Below are positions 32,135 through 43,735 of a DNA stretch of 64,000 nucleotides, in pieces (position 1 is the first letter of the stretch; each line of letters begins with the position of its first letter). Source of the stretch: Ciona savignyi. Taxonomy: Eukaryota; Chordata; Ascidiacea; Phlebobranchia; Cionidae. A program made the position numbers and the translations under genes. The notes beneath the pieces were generated by a model that did no database searches, had not been told where the DNA came from, and was given only the letters and a program-made list of their open reading frames with translations. The DNA lies in the NCBI GenBank assembly GCA_000149265.1, contig CH003410.1:1-64000 (forward strand), written 5' to 3'.

Positions 32135-34491
32135 ATGCCGCGAATTCGACCGTCTCGATTGTGCATAAGATATTGCAATAATATTCTTGTCGGCATCATA
32201 CTGATGTGTGTATGTTACGGTGTACTATACTACGAAGATAGAAACGGAACGGACATTGAATATATTATTCCCGCCAGAATCGAAGGGTAATTAAACTTTT
32301 ATATGTAATTTAAAGCCGAATACAAATAAGCACACATGTATTTTTTTGAGCCAAGTTTCGAACCCATGATGGGCTCAAAACTAAGACGTTTTTTATGGGA
32401 TAGGATAGGATAGGATATTCATGTTTATCCCCGTGAGTGGGAAAACCAAGGGGGTTAACACACATGCGATCACCTCGCGTCCATCGTCGGGTTACCGAAG
32501 CTATAGCAGTGTGTTGTATATTATAGACACGTTTCTTCAATTTGGTAGAACCAATTAATCCGTTGAATTTAGGCAATGTCCGTGAAGTGCCTTGGCCAAT
32601 GACACAACCGACTAGCTAGTGACCAGTTCCGCACCTGCAACCTTTCGATTGAAAGGTGACGCACTTAACCGCCAGGCTAACCGGCCGGACGTTGTAAGTA
32701 TCGTTTGTACAGCAAACACGTAATGCAGTGGGAAGATATTAATTTTGTCATGGCGTCGACCGTGGGGAAATTCGTGGAAGGGTCATGGAGAAGGACAGGA
32801 AGTTGGCAACTGTATTTTAACTTACGATCGAACCCGCATAAGCGAAGCCGCCGCTGTGATATTCCACTATACTGCACTTGATGACGAGGCTATGCCTTGG
32901 AAGCATTATAGGTGAAATTGATTTGGAATTGGTCATATTATTTATAAACACAATATTTATGGCATCTGATATAATGGCTTTTAAAACAATGTGTTGTATA
33001 TATTTACGGTGTTCTTTTAGTATATAGGATGATATATTCATGTTGTTTTCCGTAAATGGGAAAACCAGGGGGGTTAACATATGGGCAATCATTAGATTAA
33101 TTTGCGCCCACCATAGGGTTACCGGAGCTATTGTAGTTTCCTGTGCATGATTCACATGTTCTTTCAATTTGGTAGAACCCATTATTTCGCTGGATTCAGG
33201 CAATGTCCGTTAATTGCATTGCCCACGGACACAACCGACTAGCTACCGACAAGATTCGTACCTGTAACCTTTCGGTTGAACGGTGTCGCACTAAACCACC
33301 AGACTAACCGGTGGGTTTAAAAATCACATTATTCCACTGATATGCGAACACCGCTATATATCGAACCCCACCAACCCCGATATATACAAAGTCAAACGTA
33401 CAGGAGATTAGCAAGCTATTAGTTTCGATCCTACAACTGTCTAGCTGAAATGCCATGCACTACCTTCGCAAGCTAAAACACAAGAAATCTCCTACAAACG
33501 CTAATAATCAGTTTAAACTGAATGATATGAATATTTTCTTAGAAATAAAAGGCAGTTTTTTATTTTCTGGACGGTGGATGGTCCATCATACATACGGAAC
33601 GCTGAAGACCGTCATCCCAAAAAGTTCGATAACTTTATTAACTGGACAATGACGTATCGACTAAATTCCGATATTTTCTACCCCCACCTCAGCATGGATA
33701 TGGCTAAGATTATATTTTCGAGAAGAAAAGAGTACGTTGATGACATACTATCAAAGAAAAGTAGACTTGGGGTAAGTATGAATTTGAATTAGGGTATTTT
33801 AGACCATTTCGTTCGCAACCCAATGAAGGTCTTGCAATGTGTATTCTAAGCAAAAGTAGTTCACCAATCATAAAATTGATCATATTATCAAATTAAAACA
33901 TTGCTCATTTTGCAGATTTGGGTGGCTCATGATTGTGACATTTTACGAGGCTCTAAATTAAGAATGAAATACATAGATAAACTCGTCGGTGCTGGACTTT
34001 TCATTGATCGCTACGGTTGGTGCTTTGGAAATAAAGAAACTTATAAAAAGCTCAGCCAGAAAGTTCTGGATTCTTACAAGTTTTACTTTGCATTTGAGGA
34101 CGCCGAAAAATGTAATGACTATGTAACTTCAGAGTTCTGGGAACAAAGTGTGTATAAGGGCAAAGTGCCCGTGGTTTGGGGGACTAGTAAAGCCACCGTG
34201 GAAGATTTAGTTCCGCCTGGGTCGTTTATCCACACAGATGACTTTGAGAGTCCAGCCCAACTCGCTAAATATCTTAGATATCTAGATAAAAACGATGAAG
34301 CATACCGAGAGTATTTTAACTGGAATGAAAATCCAGATGAAAGGACATTAGAAATAAGCAAACTTTATGAACAAACTGGAGAAGTGGAACTCTGCGAAAA
34401 ACTACAAAGCAAACTACTACCTAAAGTGACGAATGAAATTTCTTTATTTCACTATGGTGTGGATTGGGGCACGTGTATAGATTACGAATGA
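32135..34491 (+). CDS. Alpha-1,3/4-fucosyltransferase, family GT10 (4 exons, complete)
   Basis: Exons 32135-32286, 32729-32911, 33543-33771 and 33916-34491 join in phases 2, 2 and 0 and sum to 1,140 bases (379 residues plus stop). Exon 1 gives a short cytoplasmic tail and a type II membrane anchor (NNILVGIILMCVCYGVLYY), as in Golgi fucosyltransferases. Exon 2 has KILILSWRRPWG and CILTYDRTRISEAAAVIFHY. Exon 3 has FFIFWTVDGPS and FINWTMTYRLNSDIFYP, where family members usually read ESP before the FNWTMTYR block. Exon 4 has FYFAFEDAEKCNDYVT, then GKVPVVWG, PPGSFIH and DDFESPAQLAKYL, the GDP-fucose-binding core. It would transfer fucose from GDP-fucose to N-acetyllactosamine-type glycans in the Golgi lumen. 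Length is normal for the family. Introns 1 and 2 each carry a SINE. Confidence 0.9.
32396..32690 (-). mobile_element. tRNA-derived SINE in fucosyltransferase intron 1
   Basis: Full-length reverse copy from the (GGATA)n-like tail to AACCGGCCGG. Its head ends about 40 bases before the acceptor of exon 32729-32911. Confidence 0.85.
33026..33315 (-). mobile_element. tRNA-derived SINE in fucosyltransferase intron 2
   Basis: Full-length but more diverged reverse copy (ATATTCATGTTGTTTTCC ... CTAACCGGTGGG). Confidence 0.8.
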
Positions 34492-35993
34492 TATCTCAAT
34501 AGAAGTGAATTAAATAATGGGATATTAACTTGTAGTTTTAGTATCTTACCGGTCCGAGTTTCGAATCTTAATTTTAAATCAGATATTTTAGATTATGTAA
34601 ATAACAAACCTAATTATATAAGGATATTCATGTTTTTCCTCTGAATGGGAAACCAAGGGGATTAACACACAGGCAATCGTCAGGTCATCTCGCGAAAAGA
34701 AAATATCAAAAACACTGAATCTAAACAGCACAAACAAAAATGATGCGCAAAAGTTTCTTCTGAAGATTTTGCATTCCATTGTCTTAGATTTTTATTACTC
34801 CAAGCTGATAACAAAACGTGCTAACAAGCAACTGTAAGCTTAAAACATTATTAAAACAAAGAACACATTGCAATTTTTTAAAACATTTAAGTGTAAGAAA
34901 AAAAACATAAAAAGAAAAAAAATAGAAGGTAAATATTTGGCTGTGCTACTCGGTGTCAACTGACCCGCGGACCAGTGGTTGGGTACCACTGTAAATTATA
35001 GAGCACACCGTAATTTCTTCGGTTTAGTCGAGAGGTAACTTGACGATTACGCGTGCTACAAACTCTGCCCTGCGTAATCGCCAGGTAATGATATATTACT
35101 ATTTAATCTAATTTCCGAATAATCTGTTGTATGGTTGACCAAAATGTAATAAACTGGATGGCCACTAGATGGCCCTAAAGGTAAACAAGTAATAAAATCG
35201 CACACGGCCTAGCAATGTCGCCGAGTAAACAAAAAAAAATGGTCGCGTGGTCGGAATCACTGTACTAGATATTGACCTCCGTACAAACAGTTAGTAAACT
35301 GTTTATATCCACTAAAGCTGATCAAGAGTGACGTCTTTATTGGTTTTGAAAGTTCAGGAGCAACTGTTTCGAATGATAAATACGGTGTACTATTAATTTT
35401 GAGACAGCTACTATTTAGAAGAGCTTTGTGTAGATAGGTTGCGCCACCGAGTCATTACAATAATAAAACAGAACTATTAACGTCACAACCATTAATGTTG
35501 TATTTTATTCTTCTAAAAATCTTGTTTTTCAATATAATTCAACTAGGATGTAAACCTTGTATAGTGATGATAGATTTAAGCCAAGCGCCTACTTTCTCCT
35601 TAGAGAAGAATGTCGTAATTTCAGTTAAACGCCGATCAGTTAAACACGAGTTAGAATCATTTACCCGCTGCTGATGCGTGTTTGACCTTTGTTGCTGTTA
35701 TTTATTTGTGGTACATTTGTTTTACGGTTTAAATGTAGTAGTTGACTGTTCTTATATTGTAATTATATTGCGTTTCCTTTTGTTTTACCTGTGTCGCTTC
35801 AAAACAGTCAAATAAACCTTAATAAATAAGAAATACGACAAAGAAATCGTGCGTATTATTTTTGTTAGTGCTGTTTAGAATTAGTTGGTATTTTTTGACA
35901 ATTTCTAGGTAAAACATAATAACGGATACATAGCCGCATTGGAGATTATTTACATAATTTGTGTTGTATCCACAATTGTTTTATAGAAGCAAT
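34492..35993. other. Convergent intergenic region (fucosyltransferase / collagen-pentraxin 3' ends)
   Basis: It contains a SINE fragment (34618-34695). On the minus strand an AATAAA near 35700 could end the collagen-pentraxin transcript. No coding exon recognised. Confidence 0.5.
34618..34695 (-). mobile_element. SINE tail fragment downstream of the fucosyltransferase
   Basis: Only the tail-side 80 bases match the family (AAGGATATTCATG to GGTCATCTCGCG). Confidence 0.65.
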
Positions 35994-38900
35994 TCAAGCT
36001 GTGATGCATTCGGACATTGCATAGTCCGATGCGCCATAAAGCTCAATTTTGTCAACTGTCATCGCCAGTAGATCACGTGGACAAAGACAATTGTGTGTGA
36101 CGTCATGGAGCTCTGATTGGTTGAGAACGCGAGGCCAAATTATTGGAGCCGTCATCTGTCCACTGTGGTAAAAAAGAGAAACCATTAACCACTGATTAGT
36201 TAGGTGAGGTAGTCCGTCGCCTTTTAGCCAAAGGGTTGCAGACTCGAAACTGGTGGCCAGCTAGTCGGTTGTGTTCCTGTGCAGGGCACCTAACGGAAAT
36301 TACTTAAACCCAATGGATTATTGGTTTCTACCAAATGGAAGAATCTTAATCATAAACAACACTACGAATTCTCCGGTAACCCGATGGTGGGCGGGTGCTA
36401 AATTTACAATTCTCCGTGTGTTAACGCCGCTTGCGTTCACGGGGTTAAACATAAATATCCTATCCTATCAAATATATAGGCCATCGTTCCGAAAGGTGTC
36501 AATATACATTATACCACATTGACATTATGGTTTATTCTTCTTCAGACTTCTTTATAATTTTAGAATTAATGTTCATAAGTTACTAAACTCGGATGTTATA
36601 TGACGATACAGATCATTTAATTTTATGTAAAAATGCCGGATTATTATGTTCAAAAAAGAAGAAAAAAAAGAAATTGTCACTAATAATGCTCGATCATACA
36701 TTTATACGAACAGTATTGCCTGATTCTTTCAACTGATTACATATTGTTATGGTAATTTAGTGAGGTTACTCTTACCTGAATGATTGAGAAGCTTGCAAAC
36801 CACCCGCATTAACTCGGTCCTGATCTTGTCCGAATATCATTGATCCTCCACCTCGCAATATCCCACCAATGTACGGGAAACTGTCTACGCTAGTACCATT
36901 GATGTACATTTCAACTAGTGATGTGTGTGTGGAAAACCAAACGCACATGTGAGTCTGTGGTGTAGAAAGTAAAGGTGTTGTGTCTGTGTGTGGTGGGTAT
37001 AGATCTTATATAACCTCAGTTAAACTTAATTATTTGGTCTTTATTAGGATAAGGTTAGGATATTCATGTTTATCCCAGTGAATGATAAAACCAAGGAGGT
37101 TAACGCAGGGGGCAATCGTCAGATCACCTCGGGTTGCTAAAGCTATTGCAGTGTGTTGTATATGAAAGACACGTTCCCTCAGTTTCATAGTACCCATTAT
37201 TTCGCAGCTTTCAGGCAATGTCCGTAAGTGCCTTGGTCAAGTACACAAACGACTAGCTAGCCAGGCTAACCGGCCGGACTTTAGATTATGCCTGAATTGC
37301 AATACGATGAAAAGACTTTAATCGAAAGAAAACGGTAATTATAATGTAATTGGAAATAGAGAACAAGCATAAACGCATGGGTCCCTGGGGTAACAATCCA
37401 TTCTTGTTATTAATGTTCATTGCGCAATATATGTTATTTTCAGATACGTGGACGCCAGGTCCATGTTATCCAATATTCCAGAAAGCTTTAACTGGGCTGC
37501 CATAGTTTTGTTTCTGCAAGCATAAACGTATGGGTCCCATAGTTATCAAACCAATCTTTTTTTCCATGTGTAGTAAAAAAAAGTAATCATGATAGATTTA
37601 CGAACATTACACCAAAAATATTTTAAATAAAGACTCATGTCAAGCGCTGCAGTGAAATAAAGCTAAATTTCAAAACAGCCCGATTTAGTATTTCATGGCT
37701 TCGGGGAATTCCCCTGGGTTTAGTACATAAATTTTTGTTTTTACATTTAAATCTGGGTCATGTTATCCAACAATTTTAAAAGTTTAATCCGATTTGACGA
37801 CTCATTGTTGGAGATGTCGGCGCGCCATGCCATGCCTGTCGCAATCATGATTTAAGGACAAAATCTTATTTTTTAGATTATTTCTATTTCTTCAAAGTAT
37901 TGAATCAGTTGCTAATGCACTTACATTCCACTAAATCTGAGTTAAATTAGAGAAGCCGATCAAGCGCTATGCCCAAAAAAGCTATTTTTTAGAAAAAAAC
38001 CGTTATTTACCTCCCAGGGAAATCCCCCTCCATAAATGACCTTAAATTTTGGTTTTGGCTTAAAGTGTTAAATCAGTTGCTAATGCACTTACATTCCACT
38101 AAATCTGATTTAAATTTGAGAAGCCGTTCAAGCGCTATGCCCTATAAAGCTATTTACTTAAAAAAAACGTTTTGATATTTTTACGTACTAGGGGAATTCC
38201 CCTGGATGTATTACCCAAAATTTTTGTTTTTGCTTTTCTGGACCATGTTGTCTAACAAATGAGAAAGGTTTATTACGAGTTCATTACCCCTTCTGGTAGA
38301 TTGTAAAGCCACAGGCCATAACTGTTACAATCGGGATTTAGGAACATATCTTTATTTTTAGGGTATTTCCCCGAGTAAATAATTTGTTTCTTCTCATTCG
38401 AGAAGCAATGGTTAGCCTAATACACATACATTTTACCAAATCTGATCAACATTCAAGCAGTCGTTCATGCGCTATGCCCAAAAAAGCTAAATTTTTAGGA
38501 AAAAATACCGTTTTGTTTTTTACCTCCCAGGGGAATTCCCCTCGATAAATTACCAAAATTTTGGTTTCTGCATATCTAGACCATGTGCGCTAACAAATGT
38601 CAAAGTTTCATTGCAATTCCATTACTCATTCTGATAGATGTCGGAGCCACAAGCCATGCCTGTCACAATCATGATTTGAGAACAAAATCTTAGTTATTAG
38701 GGTATTTCCCGAGGTAATTTTTTTATTTCTTTAAAGTGGTATATCATTGGCTAATGTTCTTACATTTTAATAAACCTAATTAAAATTGGAGTAGCCGTTC
38801 AAGCGCTATGCCCAAAAAAGCTAATTTTTTAGAAAAAAAAATACCGTTTTGGTTTTTCACCTCCCAGAGGAATCCCCCTCGATATGTTGCCTAAAATTTT

Positions 38901-40971
38901 TGGTTTCTGCATATCTAGACCATGTGCGCTAACAAATGTTAAAGATTCATTGCAATTTCATTACCCCTTCTGATAGATGTCGGAGCCACAATCCATGCCT
39001 GTCACAATCATGATTTGTGAACAAAATCTTATTTTTTAGGGTATTTCCCTAGGTAATTTTTTTATTTCTTCAAAATGTTATATCATTGGCTAATATTCTT
39101 ACATTTTACCGAACCTAATTAAAATTGGAATAGCCGTTCAAGCGCTATGCCCAAAAAAGCTAATTTTTTAGAAAAAATGCCGTTTTGGTTTTTCCACTCC
39201 CGGGGGAATCCCCGTAAATAAATTACCTAAAATTTTGGTTTCTGCATATCTAGACCATATGCGCTAACAAATGTCAAAGTTTCATTACGACTACATTACC
39301 CCTTCTGGTAGATGTCGGAGCCACAAACCATGCCTGTCAAACCTTTGACGAAAAAAAAAGAAAAAAAACGGACAAAAATAACATGTGTCCCATTTTTCCA
39401 AATGGGACCCATAATTACTAATAATGAGACAATGAATAAAAGTCTTACCCATTTGTTGGTCATGACCGGAGTGTTAAAGTGTTTTGTTACCACATGAACC
39501 AAATGTACATCGATTCGTCTTGGTGACATCAAAATTATCAACATTTCATTATTCCGTTCATTGCTCGAGGCGTAGCTTAACAAACAATCGTAGCTGAAGC
39601 TAGAGGTTCGAAACCACATACAAACAGTGGCAGCCGACATTCGAGGGACATATGAACGATATCGAACGTAATCTGTCACTTGATTCCCACTAGGGAAGTT
39701 GTAAACAATGCTTGGACAACCTTAAACATAAAGGGAGTAGTTATATGAGGGAGGGTTAATGTTTATTGTCGTGGGTGGGGAATTTTTAAACGGAAATTAT
39801 TTTAAGAAGTGAAACATGCCAGCGTATATATTAGTAACGACTTTTACCGTATTTAAGTCGTTGAATTTCCCTTTCTTGCCTTTCCAATTCTGCATTGCAG
39901 TTGCACACATTATCTGCGTCCGAATGATAATTAATAACTTGTTAATACAATTCTCACTGAAGAATGGAATATTCATGTTTATTCCAGTGGGAAAACGAAA
40001 GAAGCGTTAACAAACTGGCAATCGGTTCGGACGATGTCCGTTTAGTGCAGTGCTTCTCAAATGGTGCGCCGCGACGCACTGGTGCGCCACAGTGGTTAGC
40101 TAGGTGCGCCACACTTGCATTTCGTAAATTTACGACAGAGTGTGCATAAATCATAAACAACTAAATGTTTAGTGTCTAGTTCGTTCTTTTGCATTGTAAC
40201 GTCAGTTCTACATTAACTTTCGAAAAGCAAGAGCGCTCAAGAAACAGTAATTTCGTTATGTGGAAAATTCGGTAATAAAATTATTAAAATTAAACTGTTC
40301 ATTTTCCATATTTTTCCTAAATTGTTTGAGTATTTAGCATATTGTTGTGACCCCCGTGCAAAGTGCGCCCGTTCGTTTCATAATTGGTCTCGGGTGCGCC
40401 ACGAGGTCAAAAAGATCGAGAACCACTGGTTTAGTGTCTTGCCAAAAAAACACAACTAAAAAGCTAGCGACCAGTTTTGAATTTCCAACCCTTTGGTTGA
40501 AAATCTACACACAAACCCACCAGGCGAATTGGTCGGATTGTGCAAAAACTGAAAATACCTGCTGCTAGCCCGGTCGCTCCTCTGCTGCCCTTTTCACCTT
40601 TTGGTCCCGCCTTTCCTCTTCTTCTCGACGAGGAACTTCCGGTAAATTGGGAAAATACTTCTGCCAAAATACAAAACATTCGATTAAGTCTTAGTTAAGT
40701 TAGGCGAGTATAGAAAAAAATGTGATTCCTTCACCTTCTCGTCATTGCCACATCTTATTTACTACCAATTTTGACTTTTACACAGTAACCAAATTCCAGT
40801 CTTATGTATTTTGCATTTACCGCCGATGTCTCCAGTCAGCGAAGAAAAGCCTGAAACGGGAGCGCAAATCTGGATCTGGTTTTGGTTGGATTGGCACGCA
40901 CCGCTGCTCATCGATTTCTTGTAAAGTAAAACGTGAAGTAAACAGATACATACTAATCTTTCCCACAACAT
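35994..40971 (-). CDS. Secreted collagen-pentraxin protein (5 exons, 290 residues)
   Basis: Exons in order: 40821-40971, 40559-40660, 39449-39720, 36776-36954 and 35994-36162. Phases 1, 1, 0 and 2 match and total 873 bases including the stop. Exon 1 gives a signal peptide (MLWERLVCICLLHVLLY) and two Cys (ACQSNQNQIQIC). Exon 2 gives a short collagen stretch, GKAGPKGEKGSRGATG (five Gly-x-y). The remaining ~207 residues are a pentraxin domain: CPSIVYNF, VCMWFRTSSF, SYASSNERNNE, then KWTHMCVWFS, MIFGQDQD, ASQSFSGQ, IIWPRVLNQSELHD and CLCPRDLLAM. GQDQD and the Gln of ASQSF align with the calcium site of CRP/SAP. The pentraxin signature HxCx(S/T)Wx(S/T) is one residue short (HMCVWFS). An in-frame ATG 12 bases upstream (40983) is possible. 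It is probably a secreted, calcium-dependent pattern-binding protein. Confidence 0.75.
36186..36469 (+). mobile_element. tRNA-derived SINE in the last intron of the collagen-pentraxin gene
   Basis: Plus-oriented copy, about 25 bases upstream (on the minus-strand transcript) of the last exon. Tail ATAAATATCCTATCCTAT is intact. Confidence 0.8.
37050..37276 (-). mobile_element. tRNA-derived SINE, internally shortened copy
   Basis: Reverse copy from GGATATTCATG to CTAACCGGCCGG. It lacks about 50 bases of the head-proximal region normally seen between CTAGCTAG and the final CTAACCGG. Confidence 0.75.
37440..39345. repeat. Satellite-like tandem repeat, period about 337 bp, roughly 5 copies
   Basis: The landmark CAAGCGCTATGCCC recurs at 37961, 38129, 38466 (slightly altered), 38800 and 39139. 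Spacings are 168, 337, 334 and 339, so one interval is half a period. Other shared blocks are ATCTAGACCATGTGCGCTAA, GATGTCGGAGCCACAA, GGGGAATTCCCCT and CATTGGCTAAT. It fills much of the intron between collagen-pentraxin exons 39449-39720 and 36776-36954. Confidence 0.85.
39962..40539 (-). mobile_element. SINE copy interrupted by a hAT-type element
   Basis: The tail half (GAATATTCATGTTTATTCC to GACGATGTCCG) and the head half (TTGCCAAAAAAACACAACT to GAATTGGTCGG) match the SINE family. They are separated by the element at 40048-40428. Confidence 0.75.
40048..40428. mobile_element. Non-autonomous hAT-type element with 8-bp target-site duplication
   Basis: The 381-base insert starts CAGTGCTTCTCAAATGGTGC and ends GATCGAGAACCACTG. 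The ends are imperfect inverted repeats (CAGTGCTTCTC versus CAGTGGTTCTC). It is flanked on both sides by GTTTAGTG (40040-40047 and 40429-40436), the 8-bp duplication typical of hAT transposition. No transposase is encoded. It also holds several internal GGTGCGCCAC motifs. Confidence 0.9.
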
Positions 40972-41884
40972 GTTAATACACATGGAAAACTGTTCCCATA
41001 TAAAACCTTTAACGAAACAGAGAAAATTATACAAATTTTATTAATCTATGTTTTGTTCATAAAGTACATAAGCGCTCCATTGAATACAAATTACATACAG
41101 AACTTGAGTAACAAATGTTATTTGGTATCTATATATCTTGCGCAGTATATCTATCTCGCTTTTAATGTTAAATGATGGACTGCTACTGGGCCAACTACAC
41201 TGGAGTACAACAATAACAGTTTTATTAATTTGTTTCTAACCAAAAAGTTATATAGGCCTAATGTGTGCCTAATGTAAATCACTGAGTGCTAAATCGTGTT
41301 GGCAAAGCTGCAGTGACAAAGGTCTTTAGAAATCCTTAGTCTCAATTTAACCATTAACCAATCACCTTTTACATTTTGTCCGCTATGTCAGATAAATCTG
41401 CTTCTTTGAAAAAAATAGAAGTAGTCTAACTGCACTCAAAATGGTAGAGACGGTTAGGTATAAAATTGTGTTTTAGTTATGAGTTTTTGCATAGGGTATG
41501 AAAGATACTGTAAAGACGAAAAGCCTTCTGTGTTGTTTTGTAAGTGGGTCAAAAGATATCTGCGACTGTTCAACCCAAAACAATATAAAAATCATGCAGT
41601 TACCCTTCTCTTTTAATTTATATTTTTGTTTACCGGACTAATGCCGTTTTTGCATTATATTCAGTCTATGTATCGGCTGCGTTACCGATTTGGCCACACA
41701 ACCGTAAACCTTTTCCACTTGTTAACACTTCCATGAAAAATTAAGTCACACGCACTTTCAATGCTGCAAAACAAAAACAGAACACAAATAACAAAAACTA
41801 GGACAGAACTCTTCCAGATCTACGGTGGCCCATAAGGGCAATCCTGAAACTTTATTTCAGTCTACAAATCCATTTTATAATTGA

Positions 41885-42130
41885 AAAATGTTTTCAAATC
41901 GACTAAAATATTTTCAAATCGACAAAACTCTTTTGGTGATCCGAAAATCTTTTTTGTAGCCAATCGACATAACTCTTTTGGAAATCAGCAAAACGTTTTC
42001 GCCGATCGGCAAACACTTTTGCCCGATCGGCAAATCTTATTTTGCAGCTAATCGGCAAAACTTTTTTCAATCGACAAACTTTTTCGGGAACCGCAACTCT
42101 TTTATTCACTGTCGACAAATGTATTTTCGA
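41885..42130. repeat. Degenerate short-period repeat (AATCGACAAAACTTTT-like)
   Basis: About ten variants of ATCGGCAAAACTTTT or CGACAAAACTCTTTTG at roughly 20-25 base spacing, with no coding signal. Intergenic. Confidence 0.7.
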
Positions 42131-42343
42131 GCCGGCAGAGTAATTTTGATTAGGATCAAGCAACTGCCGTTAAATGTCAAAGGACACAGCCGACTTGTTG
42201 CTTACAGCGGCTGCTTTCTTTCGGCCACCTTTCGGCTAATGGTCCTGCGCGCCATCGCTAAGCCAACCGTCCGGACGACTTGGTTTAGCCTTATAATGCC
42301 GGGCATTTGTATTTCGATTTATTTAACAATATTATTATTATAT

Positions 42344-42634
42344 AAGGATAGGATAGGATATTTATATTTTATCCCCGTGAATGGGAAAACGCAAGGTTGC
42401 GTTATCATACGGGTAATCGTCAGATCACCTTACGCCCACCGTCGGGTTACCGACGACTATTGCAGTGTGTTGTATAATTGAGACATTTCTTTTTTTAGAA
42501 CCCATGAATCCGCTGAGTACAGGCAATGTCCGTTAAGTGCCTTGCCCAAGGACACAACCGACTAGCTAGCGACCGCAGTTTCATACCTACCTTAAGCGGA
42601 TGAAAGGCTAAACCACCAGACTAACCGGTAGGAC
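42344..42634 (-). mobile_element. tRNA-derived SINE, full-length copy
   Basis: Reverse copy with tail AAGGATAGGATAGGATA and head CTAACCGGTAGG, in the intergenic region. Confidence 0.8.
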
Positions 42635-43489
42635 AACTGTGATTGATGTTTGTCACTGTGCTTGACGCGAATAACAGTAATTAAAGTGTACGACTATGAT
42701 TGCCGTGTATGACTGTGATAATTAAAATTGACCGACTCTATCACTGTATATCAACAAAATGATTATTACCCTCTTACATATTAATAAATGCAACGACGTG
42801 AATTCTAATTAAATGACCAATTACGAATACTAACAGTGTGTTTCTTACGGCCTGTCTCATATGTTGGCAAGGTAAAAGTACTTTTATTCGCATTAACTAC
42901 GCAACACCACAGCGGTATAAAAACGATGCGATAAAATTCGCCAGCACTTCAAGTGCGGTAACTTCCGGCCTCCTAAAGCCCTTAGAGGGCTTATCATATT
43001 ATATATAGGTTATCATATAAATTACAAATACTAACAGTGTGTTTCTTACAGCCTACTGTCTCAATTTGGCGAATATTAGAATAAAAATATCTGCTATCAT
43101 TTTGCAAACGCCTTGCAAACACCCAGTATTAAGAACGGTTAAAACTTGTTATAAAGTTAAAGTTGGGATTTAAATGGTCGGCACCTGTTGGTGTATCGGA
43201 AAACGTCCGTTTGTGTTAAGTGTATAATTACGATCATCACTGAAAAATGACACGATTACCATAATAATCCAAAAAATCGTCTTCCCAGTATGCTATCAAA
43301 TTTAAGGAAACAAAATTGTTTTAATAATAATGAAAGGTAGTTTTGGTAAAATGAACACGTCTAATAAGTCACATAGGCCTAGGGTATAACATCTGTATCA
43401 CTTACAGCTTTCATATTTAAAACGTGAAAGACACTTCAGATGACGTCTAACCAAATAATATACCCCTATGCTTGTCCGGAACTGACGAA

Positions 43490-43735
43490 TCTCTCTTAGT
43501 CATGGTATTGAAATGAGTGTTTTGCTGAATAACAGTGGTGATGAGTCCCCACTGTTTGTTTGTTTGAAAGCAACATGTGCTAGATTGAACACCGGTGTTC
43601 TCGTTTAGCTGTGAAGTTTTTTTAATAGTAGAGCAGAGATTCGTATAATAAAGGTCTTGTTCGTCTAGCTATTTTGTTGGGAACAATTTTGCATGTACGA
43701 AGGAGTACCAGCTCAAAATTATTAAGTCAAACTTT
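43490..43735. repeat. Dispersed repeat, copy 2 (other copy at 30500-30760)
   Basis: Same orientation and block order as copy 1. Each copy lies in intergenic DNA. Confidence 0.7.

Noticed and set aside
39296..39448. Extension of the collagen-pentraxin exon past 39449 (KKKRT-like Phe-rich run in the minus frame)
   Set aside because: The GTAAGA donor after the TNKW codons joins in phase to THMCVWFS in the next exon, exactly matching the pentraxin family; the extension is intron.
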